A stretch of DNA of 64,000 nucleotides from Terriglobia bacterium (GTDB lineage: Bacteria > Acidobacteriota > Polarisedimenticolia > Polarisedimenticolales > JAIQFR01): positions 1 to 64,000 of the forward strand of contig JAIQFR010000004.1 of NCBI GenBank assembly GCA_020073205.1. Reading direction: 5' to 3'. A program made the translations under genes and the position numbers. This document shows, one piece after another, positions 25,554-32,912 of the stretch (positions are counted from its first letter, which is position 1; each line of letters opens with the position of its first letter). The notes beneath the pieces were generated by a model that was not told the DNA's origin, made no database searches, and saw nothing but the letters and a program-made list of their open reading frames with translations.

Positions 25554-28500
25554 TCACGGACACGCGTTCGGTGAGGCCGCGATGGCGGCGTCCCGCGAGC
25601 CGGCCTGGGACGGCGACATGTCGTCGTAGGTCCCGAGCCCGCAAGGACTGTAGGCGCGGACCAGGATCCAATATCCAGTTCCCACGGCAGGGAGATCGAA
25701 ATCGTACAGGAACGTGTCCGGGATCTCCTGGGCCAGGCACACGCTGGTCGCCGCCGCGAACCCGCCGGATCGAAGGGCCGCGAGCGAGCCCCGGACCACG
25801 TCGTAGCCCGTGGTCAGGTCCACGGGGTACCAGCTCATGTAGGCGTCGCTGTCGAATTGGAAAGCGGTCGTATCGACCGGTGGGGGGATCAGCGGTCCGC
25901 CCACGCAAGTGCCGGCCTGGCACGTGTCGCCGTCCGTGCAGAGGATCCCGTCGTCGCACGCGGTGCCGTTCGGCTTCGCCGGATTGGAGCAGATGCCGGT
26001 GCCGGTGACGCAAGTGCCCGCGTCGTGGCAGGGATCGGGCGCCGGGCAGATCACGGGGTTGGCTCCGACGCAGCCGCCGTTGTGGCAGGTGTCCGTCTGG
26101 GTGCAGGCGTTGCCGTCGCTGCAAGCCCCCCCCTCGGCTATCGCGGTCGCGGACAGCTCGTTGCCGTAGCCCGATTCGGTGACGCCGCCGAGATCGCACG
26201 CGCCCCGCAGCACGTAGTAGTAGGGAGTTCCGCCCACGGCCGTGGCGTCGGTGTACGACGTTCCCGTCATCGGCAGGCCGTTCAGCTTCGTGTAGGGGCC
26301 GCCCGCCGCCGTTCCCCGGAACAGGTCATAGGCGACGGTCGAGCCCGACCCCGCGTCCCACGACAGGCTCACGCCCGCGCAGTTGCCCGTGGCGGCCGTG
26401 AGGGTCGGCGCGCCGGGAGCCGTGCAGATGATTCCCGTGAAGCAGGTGGCGGCCGTCCGCGCGTTGGCGACGGACACGGTGTCCACGTACCAGCCCGAGG
26501 AGGCGGTGGTGGAATCGTCGCCCTCGTGCCACCGGACCTGAATCGTCTTGTCCGCGAGATCGGGGTCGCCGCTGAGGTTCACCGCAACCTGGCCCATCGG
26601 GCCGATGGTGCCCCCGCACCAGCCGGGCGCGCCGCCGATCGGGTTCGAGAAGTTCGGGTTGATCGTGCCCGTGTAGACCCCGGAGGTGAAATCCGCGGTC
26701 GGAAACACGGTCCACGATCCCGCCCCGGCGATCAGGTACTCCAGCGTGGCGCCGTCGAAGCAATCGGTCCTCGAGCCGTCGAAGGCGTACGTGTGGAAGA
26801 AGGTGAGGGTCGTGCCCGTCCCTACCCCGAACGCGGGGCTCACCAGCACCTTCTCGGATCGCGTCGCCACGTCGGCCGCGTACCAGGAGTGCGACCCGTC
26901 GTGCTTCTGGGAGGTGCTCCAGGCCCAGTTCGTTGAACCGTTGAAGATGAAGTGAGTCCAGCCCGGCTGGTCGAAGCCGCCGCCGGACTGCGGACCTTCG
27001 AACATATCCGTCCAGCTGGTCACCGAGAACGGTCCCGTCGGCCAGTCGTTCTTCTGCGTCGTGTTGGTATCCTCGGCACCGTTGACGCTCTCCACCGCGC
27101 GGACGACGTAGTAGTAGGTCGTGCCGCTCGCGATGTCGATCGCGTCGGCGTAGGTCGTGCCGGAGACGCCCGTGGCGATCCGATTCGCGGGAGCGGGCAC
27201 GAAGCCTTGCGTCGTGCTCCGGTAGACGTTGTAGGTCGCGCTCCCGGAGCAGACCGAGGTCGCCGGGCTCCAGCTCAGGTTCAGCGTGCAAGTGGTGTTC
27301 CCGGGGTTGTCCACGGTCGCGAGGCCCGTGAAGGACGGCGCCAGGAGGCACTGCCCCGTCGCTTGCGCGCTGGCTTCGCTCTGGACCGCCGACGTGCACG
27401 GGCCGCCGTCGTTCGACCGCACCAGGTAGTAGTACCAGCTGCCTCCGCTCACCGTGTCGTCGTGGTACGTGTACGAGGGGCCATCCGCGACGCCGGGGCT
27501 CGAATCGGGCACGGTGGCAATGAGGGCGTACGGGCCTCCGGAGACGGTGGAGCGGTACACCAGGTACTGGGTGATGGTGGCGGTGTCCGAGTCGGTGAAG
27601 CTCACGTCGATCCGATTGTCCTGCGGGGCAGTGACCGACACCGCCGGGGCCGCTGGTGTCGCGAGGCATCCGCACCCGTCGAACCTCATGGCCGCCACCC
27701 GGGTGGCGCCCGAGCCGCCGTATTCCGTGGTGAACCAGAAGGTGCAGTCATCCACCGGGTCCACGGCCATCGCCGCGTAATCTCCCCAGCGATTGTTGTT
27801 CGTCTTGGACGTGGTGGCGTCCTGGATCGCGAACTCCCCCTGCGGCATGGTGCCGAGCGGGTCGGTCGACAGCCGCCCCTTGTAATAGATGGAGGGGTAG
27901 TAGGGAGCCGTCCCCCCGGTCCGGGTGTAGCCGATCGCGATGTCGCCCGAGCCGTCCATCGCGATCGAGCCCATGGAGCGGTGAACGCCGGGCTCGCCTC
28001 CGATGACACCTTCCTGGTACAGGCCCCACGCGCCGGACCCGGTCTTCCGGACCTCGAACCAGCGCACGGCCGAATGGTCGGTCCCGTCCACGTCCTCCGG
28101 GAAATTGCCGACCAGCGTCTGGCGGCCCAGGAAGTTCCGGTACTGGAGGGGGAAGTGGAGGGGCTCGCGGATCGGGTCGATCTTCTGACTGGTGCCCGGC
28201 TGGGGCATGCAATCCCAGACGCCCCCCATGCCGCACAGGGTCATGTCGTAGTCGCTGATGTGGATGGCCGGGAGCGGGGTGAGCGTCGAGTTCGACGGGG
28301 TGCCCCAATCCACCGAAAGCGCCCACATCTCCAGCAGGTCGTACGACGGCGTGTTGGCCCCGGTCTGGGCCTCGTCGTCGCGGGGGCGCATGAAGATCGC
28401 GGGCTCGCCGTCCGGAGGAGGATTGCTCCCCTGGACGGTGGACGGGAGGACGATCTGGAATCCGGAATTCGGCAGGTTCGCGACGGAGAACTTCTGGAAG

Positions 28501-29315
28501 GTCGCGGGCTGCCCCGCGAGCATCTTGGCCCGGTCGAAGGCGAAGATATCCCGGGAACCCGATCCCGCGTTCGCCCCCATGAGATACGATCCGCCGTTCC
28601 CGTTCTGGGGCCAGACCCCGTACTTGGGGTAGTCCGTGAGGCCGGACTCGACCGGGAACGAGTAGGCGTACCAGGTCCCCGTCGGGTCACCCGACGTCGA
28701 CATGTAGACGCAAACGTTGCCGGTGCTGCTGGGCAGCTCCGTGATGAGCCAGCGATCGGCCATCCGATCGTAGAGGACGACCGGGTCGCAGAATCCGTTC
28801 CGGCACGGCGAGGCGGTGGTCAGCGACTGCATGGTGAACGTCTTCAAGATGGCGCCCGTGGCCTTGTCCAGCACCCTGACCGTGGAGACGTTCTGGTTGA
28901 CCGACTGGACGAAGTGGCTGAGGCCCACGTCGCCGTTGGTGTCGGGCGGCGACGCCGAGGAGGTCTGCCCCGCGTAGTTGTGGACGAGCGCGTCAAAGCC
29001 GTCCGCGTGCAACCCTCCCTCGAGCCGGTTCAGTTCGAGCAGCGGGTCCACCCTGGGCTCGATCGGGTAGGGGAACGGGATGAAGCCGTAGTCGTCGCGC
29101 CGCTTCATCTCCAGGCCGAACAGGCTCGGGTCGGGCTTCCAGTCGGGCAGGTCTCTCACCGCCGGGGTGAGCGTGGGAATCACCGGCTCGCTCACGTACA
29201 CCGCCTTGCTCGGCGGTTCCGTCTTCTCCTGCTCCTGCGCTTGCGCCATCGCCAACCCCTGCGCGAGAGCCAGGAGAAGACCACCCACGGTCAACACCCT
29301 CGTCGTTCGGTTCAT
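25554..29315 (-). CDS. Large secreted multi-domain protein, paralogue B
   Basis: 1253 residues, similar to paralogue A over nearly its full length: signal peptide (ending AMAQA), the same N-terminal domain (PPDTNGDVGLSHFVQSVNQN, FWFTTEYGG), fibronectin-like modules and the MAM-like domain. Where A has an Ig-like domain, B has another fibronectin-type module (LSWDAGSGSTVAYDLFRG). B also has fewer Cys-rich repeats (ACSDGNACTQTDTCHNGGCV). The C-terminus again ends ASPNACP. The duplication was therefore followed by domain exchange. It lies 123 bases downstream of the XRE-type regulator gene, so it may belong to that operon or have its own promoter (a TATATATA stretch lies at 29370-29377). Confidence 0.82.
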   Translation of the reverse strand: MNRTTRVLTVGGLLLALAQGLAMAQAQEQEKTEPPSKAVYVSEPVIPTLTPAVRDLPDWKPDPSLFGLEMKRRDDYGFIPFPYPIEPRVDPLLELNRLEGGLHADGFDALVHNYAGQTSSASPPDTNGDVGLSHFVQSVNQNVSTVRVLDKATGAILKTFTMQSLTTASPCRNGFCDPVVLYDRMADRWLITELPSSTGNVCVYMSTSGDPTGTWYAYSFPVESGLTDYPKYGVWPQNGNGGSYLMGANAGSGSRDIFAFDRAKMLAGQPATFQKFSVANLPNSGFQIVLPSTVQGSNPPPDGEPAIFMRPRDDEAQTGANTPSYDLLEMWALSVDWGTPSNSTLTPLPAIHISDYDMTLCGMGGVWDCMPQPGTSQKIDPIREPLHFPLQYRNFLGRQTLVGNFPEDVDGTDHSAVRWFEVRKTGSGAWGLYQEGVIGGEPGVHRSMGSIAMDGSGDIAIGYTRTGGTAPYYPSIYYKGRLSTDPLGTMPQGEFAIQDATTSKTNNNRWGDYAAMAVDPVDDCTFWFTTEYGGSGATRVAAMRFDGCGCLATPAAPAVSVTAPQDNRIDVSFTDSDTATITQYLVYRSTVSGGPYALIATVPDSSPGVADGPSYTYHDDTVSGGSWYYYLVRSNDGGPCTSAVQSEASAQATGQCLLAPSFTGLATVDNPGNTTCTLNLSWSPATSVCSGSATYNVYRSTTQGFVPAPANRIATGVSGTTYADAIDIASGTTYYYVVRAVESVNGAEDTNTTQKNDWPTGPFSVTSWTDMFEGPQSGGGFDQPGWTHFIFNGSTNWAWSTSQKHDGSHSWYAADVATRSEKVLVSPAFGVGTGTTLTFFHTYAFDGSRTDCFDGATLEYLIAGAGSWTVFPTADFTSGVYTGTINPNFSNPIGGAPGWCGGTIGPMGQVAVNLSGDPDLADKTIQVRWHEGDDSTTASSGWYVDTVSVANARTAATCFTGIICTAPGAPTLTAATGNCAGVSLSWDAGSGSTVAYDLFRGTAAGGPYTKLNGLPMTGTSYTDATAVGGTPYYYVLRGACDLGGVTESGYGNELSATAIAEGGACSDGNACTQTDTCHNGGCVGANPVICPAPDPCHDAGTCVTGTGICSNPAKPNGTACDDGILCTDGDTCQAGTCVGGPLIPPPVDTTAFQFDSDAYMSWYPVDLTTGYDVVRGSLAALRSGGFAAATSVCLAQEIPDTFLYDFDLPAVGTGYWILVRAYSPCGLGTYDDMSPSQAGSRDAAIAASPNACP

Positions 29316-29438
29316 CTAAGAAACCTCACTTATAGAAATTCAAAGATTCAGTCCATGCTCGCGCAGCTTATATATACGCTGAGGCCTCTCCCCTGCCACC
29401 CGCCAATCTTCGCAGGAGCCGGGATCCCCGCCCCCCCG

Positions 29439-30380
29439 TCAGCTTCCACCACGGATGGTCACCGCGAGGGACCCCGCGACGAGGCGCTCCCACGGCTCTC
29501 CTGGCGGGAGGTCCACCACCTCGACGTCGCTGCGGCCCTCGGACGGGAGCAGGAGGAGCGAGTCCCGCTTGGCAAGAACGCGGCTCAGGATGACTCGCTC
29601 CCGGAACCGCACGGCGTGGACATGCTCGGCCGCCAGCTCCTTTGGGCGCGAGTCGAGAACGACCCAATCTCCCGGCTGGAACAGGTCGCGCACCCGCGCT
29701 ATCGCTTCGTATCTCGGGCGATAGGCGAAGGGGCGAACGGGAGGCTCACCGAAGATGAGGGGGTCCAGCCGGAGGACCGCCACGACGAGATTGGGCGGGA
29801 TCTGGTCGTCACCTGGATCGGCGCACTCGCGGAGGACCGGCACCTCTACGAGGGCCGGCCCAGCCTCGGAAACGGGATTCGTCGAAAGACTCAGCACCGC
29901 CTCGGCCCCCACCAAGAGAGGCGGGATGTGCCTGGCCTCTTGCGTGAACGGCATCTCCATCGCGTACGCTGGTCTCTCGGATTCGGCGGCCGGACCCGGC
30001 GATAGGTGCGCCACGGCGTCGAGATCCTCGCCGCTGCTGAGCCGACGCCTCAGCGCCGGACTGCTGGCGTACTGTCTCGCCCTGTGGAGGCGAGCCCACG
30101 CGCCCTCGAGGTCCCCGATCCGGCCGGACTGAACCCAGGCGCGGTAGAGCTCGATGCCGTCTCCGAGCGCGACCGCGATCGCCTCCGCGACCTCCTCGGT
30201 CGGTACCTTGACGCCATTCTCGATCAACGAGATGTACGACGGCGACACCCGGGCTCGGTCGGCGAGGTCTTGGCCGGTCATGCCGAGGGCCCGCCGCCGT
30301 CTTGCGATTCGGATGTGAATCGGAAGGCTGCTGTCTGGAGAGAATCGCTTTCGAGGAATCCTCGGCTTTTTGGAATCCAT
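29439..30380 (-). CDS. XRE-family regulator with a degenerate S24/LexA-like C-terminal domain
   Basis: 313 residues. The helix-turn-helix lies at about 20-75 (RRRALGMTGQDLADRARVSP, SYISLIENG). A middle linker is followed by a C-terminal domain (about 195-313) shaped like S24 peptidases: LVEVPVLREC, LFQPGDWVVLDSRP, VHAVRFRERVILSRVL and a final VTIRGG. The usual catalytic Ser (GDSM) is absent and the catalytic Lys position (VKR) reads LSR, so self-cleavage as in LexA or CI is unlikely. The domain may instead dimerise or sense a ligand. A near-perfect palindrome lies 25 bases before its start codon. Likely targets are itself, the exoprotein genes downstream and the divergent kinase genes. Confidence 0.85.
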   Translation of the reverse strand: MDSKKPRIPRKRFSPDSSLPIHIRIARRRRALGMTGQDLADRARVSPSYISLIENGVKVPTEEVAEAIAVALGDGIELYRAWVQSGRIGDLEGAWARLHRARQYASSPALRRRLSSGEDLDAVAHLSPGPAAESERPAYAMEMPFTQEARHIPPLLVGAEAVLSLSTNPVSEAGPALVEVPVLRECADPGDDQIPPNLVVAVLRLDPLIFGEPPVRPFAYRPRYEAIARVRDLFQPGDWVVLDSRPKELAAEHVHAVRFRERVILSRVLAKRDSLLLLPSEGRSDVEVVDLPPGEPWERLVAGSLAVTIRGGS

Positions 30381-30404
30381 GGCCGCATCTTAGCACTTGT
30401 CGCG

Positions 30405-30426
30405 CTTTCTTGACCGGTAAAGAAAG
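30405..30426. promoter_or_regulatory. 22-bp near-perfect palindrome, probable operator of the XRE regulator
   Basis: CTTTCTTGACC followed directly by GGTAAAGAAAG: eleven bases each side with one mismatch. It lies 25-46 bases upstream of the XRE start codon, the right place for autorepression. The core half-site GGTAAA recurs as a single TTTACC at 30450 and resembles AGTAAA in the 30539 palindrome. Confidence 0.62.
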
Positions 30427-30538
30427 TCCTGCGCCGAGCCTACAATGTGTTTACCATGAATTGAATTCTGTCCTTCCAACCGTCGTGGTCAAACTCCCAT
30501 ACAATTTGTTTTTCTAACTTGGTTAGGTCTTTTCAGTA

Positions 30539-30558
30539 TATTTACTAATTAGTAAATA
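30539..30558. promoter_or_regulatory. 20-bp perfect AT-rich palindrome
   Basis: TATTTACTAATTAGTAAATA is identical to its reverse complement. It lies 44 bases before the 43-codon ORF and about 230 bases before the kinase start. In such a GC-rich genome an AT-only perfect palindrome of this length is unlikely by chance. Operator for the divergent XRE protein or a promoter-overlapping site are both possible. Confidence 0.6.
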
Positions 30559-30601
30559 ATCCGCTGCCCTAACCGGAAAATCGGAGTGCGAGGAGGCCGC
30601 C

Positions 30602-30733
30602 ATGGATTTCCTTCGCGAGACGATTCGCTCGTTCACCCCTAAACCGGCAGCCACTCATTGGTCCGACGGCTCCGGGACAGGTGAGGTTGCGCGACGGCTG
30701 ACCCAAATGGGTGGCGGCTCCGTTGCGCCTTGA
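30602..30733 (+). CDS. Possible 43-residue protein upstream of the kinase gene
   Basis: ATG five bases after GAGGAGG, a strong binding site, opens a 43-codon frame starting MDFLRETIRSFTPKPAATHW and ending GGGSVAP. It has no signal peptide or known motif. It lies in the leader of the kinase/FHA unit, ending 54 bases before the kinase GTG. It could be a small partner protein or a leader ORF. The nearby palindrome and binding site support it; nothing else does. Confidence 0.45.
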   Translation: MDFLRETIRSFTPKPAATHWSDGSGTGEVARRLTQMGGGSVAP

Positions 30734-30787
30734 CCGACGATTCCGAGAGCCTAGATTTCCTCTCGGGATTCGTCCCGAGAGGTCAGG

Positions 30788-32485
30788 GTGTCCGCGAACG
30801 TCACCGAGGCCGCTTCGGCCAGAGCCGATCCGGAGGTCGCCGCCCACCCCGCAATCGGTCGCTTCTCCCTTCTGGAGAAGATCGGCGCGGGGAGCATGGG
30901 CGAGGTTTGGAAGGCCAACGATCCTCGAATCGGCCGGACGGTGGCGGTCAAGCTACTCCGGGTCCCCGACGGCCTCGATCCCGCGAGGCGCGAGGAATGG
31001 GAACGGCGATTCCTCCTCGAGGCGCGCGCCGCCGGGAGGCTCGCGCACCCCGGCATCGTCGCAGTTCACGACGTCGGCCAGGCGAACGACGGCCGTCCCT
31101 TCATCGTCATGGAATACATCGAGGGGCGCAGCCTCGACGCGTACCTGAAGCGAGGGGTCCGCCCCGACCCGGCCAGGGTGCTCGACTGGGCCGCGCAGGT
31201 CGCCGACGCGCTCGACCACGCGCACCGCCAGGGGATCGTTCACCGCGACGTCAAGCCGGCGAACATCCTGATGGACGGCGCCGGCCGGGTTCGGCTCGCT
31301 GACTTCGGCATCGCCCGGCTCGGAGACTCGGACCTCACCCGGGAGGGCGCCTTTCTCGGATCCCCGGCGTACGCCGCCCCCGAGCAGATCCGCGGCGGCG
31401 CCGTGGACGGGAGGGCGGATCTATTCTCCCTCGGCGCCGTCACGTACGCGCTCCTGACGGGGGCCCGCCCCTTCGACGGAGCGGACCTCCCCTCCATCGC
31501 CTACGCGATCTGCCACGTCGAGCCGACGCCGCCCCGCCGCCTGCGCCCCGAGCTGACCGCGGCCATGCAAGCCGTGGTCATGAAAGCCCTGTCCAAGGAC
31601 CCGGCGCACCGCCATCGGTGGGGACAGGAGATGGCGGAGGATCTCCGTGCCGCCGCGGCGTCGGCCACGGCGCCCGCCAAGAACGGCGGCCGGCTCGAGA
31701 AGACCGTCGTGGAGCGGACGGCCGTGGATCGGGCGGCCAGGCCCGCGGAGGGGACCGCTCCGGATTCAGCGGTTGCGATCGAGCATCGGGCGGCGGCATG
31801 GGGCTCCGCCGCCGCGGTGGGGGTCGTACGCGCCGCGGCCGCGATCGCCGGCGGCTCGAAGCGGGCCGGCACCCGCGCCGCCGCGTGGTCGGCGGTCTGG
31901 GCACCTCGGATCGCGGAGGCAGCGAGGCGCGCGGTGGTAGCGTCCGCCGCTTCGTGCCGGGAGGCGAACTCGCCTCGGCTCCTCGCGGCCGCCGGGCTCC
32001 TGCTCGCCGTGGGAGCCTTGGGCGGCGCCATCTGGTTTCGGTCATCGGGCCGGACCCCCGACGTGGAAGCCGCCCCGAGCGCTGCGGCTCGCGTGCGCTC
32101 GTTCATCCACGAGTCCGTGCTGCGGGAGAACATCGGCATGCGCGTCGAGCACGGCCTCGGGGACGGGCGCCTGACGGTCTGGTCCGACGGCAGCGAGGTC
32201 AAGAGCCGGGCCCTTTCCGCGCGCAAGAAGAAGGTCGCCATCGCGGGAAGGAGCCTGATGTCGTACGGACGGGAGACGGACGAGGACTCGCTCAGGCTGC
32301 CTCCCGGCCCGCACGAGCTCTCGGTCCGCGTCACGAGCGGCGACGGGAGGCTCGATCTCGTCCGGAGGCTCTCCGTGGAAGTCGCCGCCGGGGAGCGCTA
32401 CGCGCTGGACGTGTCGGTGCGGTCGTGGCCGCGGCCCAAGCTCGACCTGGAGTGGCGCCGCGCCGTGCAGAAGGAGGCATCGTGA
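30788..32485 (+). CDS. PknB-type membrane Ser/Thr protein kinase
   Basis: 565 residues with a GTG start. The kinase domain (about 23-285) has the glycine loop IGAGSMGEV, the ATP-binding Lys55 (AVKLL), the catalytic HRDVKPANIL with Asp154, and DFGIARL with Asp172. An Ala/Arg-rich juxtamembrane segment follows (about 290-395), then one membrane helix (about 398-416). The C-terminal domain of about 150 residues is of unknown family and would lie outside the cytoplasm. The domain carries all catalytic residues. The partner FHA protein gene overlaps its stop codon, so phospho-threonine recognition by that protein is the obvious hypothesis. Confidence 0.94.
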   Translation: MSANVTEAASARADPEVAAHPAIGRFSLLEKIGAGSMGEVWKANDPRIGRTVAVKLLRVPDGLDPARREEWERRFLLEARAAGRLAHPGIVAVHDVGQANDGRPFIVMEYIEGRSLDAYLKRGVRPDPARVLDWAAQVADALDHAHRQGIVHRDVKPANILMDGAGRVRLADFGIARLGDSDLTREGAFLGSPAYAAPEQIRGGAVDGRADLFSLGAVTYALLTGARPFDGADLPSIAYAICHVEPTPPRRLRPELTAAMQAVVMKALSKDPAHRHRWGQEMAEDLRAAAASATAPAKNGGRLEKTVVERTAVDRAARPAEGTAPDSAVAIEHRAAAWGSAAAVGVVRAAAAIAGGSKRAGTRAAAWSAVWAPRIAEAARRAVVASAASCREANSPRLLAAAGLLLAVGALGGAIWFRSSGRTPDVEAAPSAAARVRSFIHESVLRENIGMRVEHGLGDGRLTVWSDGSEVKSRALSARKKKVAIAGRSLMSYGRETDEDSLRLPPGPHELSVRVTSGDGRLDLVRRLSVEVAAGERYALDVSVRSWPRPKLDLEWRRAVQKEAS

Positions 32486-32892
32486 GCCAGAAGGAAGATC
32501 CCCTCGACGGGACGGAGCTCGACCCGCGGCTCCACGCACCGCGCCTCAAGGCCGGGATCGTGCCGGGCGACACGCGGATCTACTTCCGCGTCGTCGAGGG
32601 CCCCGACGTGGGCAGGGTGTTCGACGTGTCGAAGGGCGGCTGCTACGTCGTCGGCCGTGGCAAGGCCGACCTGGTCCTGTCCGACCCCAAGGTCTCCTCT
32701 CGCCACGCGGAGATCAAGATGTTCGGCCCGGAGCACTTCTACCTCGTGGACCTCGCCAGCACGAACGGGACGTTCCTGAACGGTGTCCGCGTCGACCGCC
32801 GCAAGTTCGACCACGAGGACGAGATCCGCGTCGGGGACAGCCTCCTCAAGGTGTCGATCCTGGACGGGACGGTGCCGGTGTCGGGGAGCTGA
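32482..32892 (+). CDS. FHA-domain protein
   Basis: 136 residues, starting with GTG that overlaps the kinase stop codon (GTGA) and follows AAGGAGG. The single FHA domain (about 34-128) shows the full signature: YVVGRGKADLVLSD, VSSRHAEI and LASTNGTFLNG. FHA domains bind phosphothreonine peptides. Translational coupling to the kinase indicates that it reads the kinase's autophosphorylated state or a shared substrate. It has no other domain and no membrane segment. Confidence 0.94.
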   Translation: MSQKEDPLDGTELDPRLHAPRLKAGIVPGDTRIYFRVVEGPDVGRVFDVSKGGCYVVGRGKADLVLSDPKVSSRHAEIKMFGPEHFYLVDLASTNGTFLNGVRVDRRKFDHEDEIRVGDSLLKVSILDGTVPVSGS

Positions 32893-32912
32893 GCGGAATC
32901 TCGCCCCGGCGC

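Larger units (their letters stand above)
30381..30787. promoter_or_regulatory. AT-rich divergent control region between the XRE regulator and the kinase genes
   Basis: This region is clearly more AT-rich than its surroundings between about 30427 and 30570. It contains two palindromes (30405-30426 and 30539-30558, listed separately), a lone TTTACC at 30450 and a CTAAC-ttg-GTTAG inverted repeat at 30514-30526. It separates two divergent transcription units and includes the 43-codon ORF at 30602-30733. Confidence 0.7.

Noticed and set aside
26952-30005. 1017-residue open frame opposite paralogue B and the XRE gene
   Set aside because: It spans two real genes in antisense and has no domain; typical GC-rich shadow.
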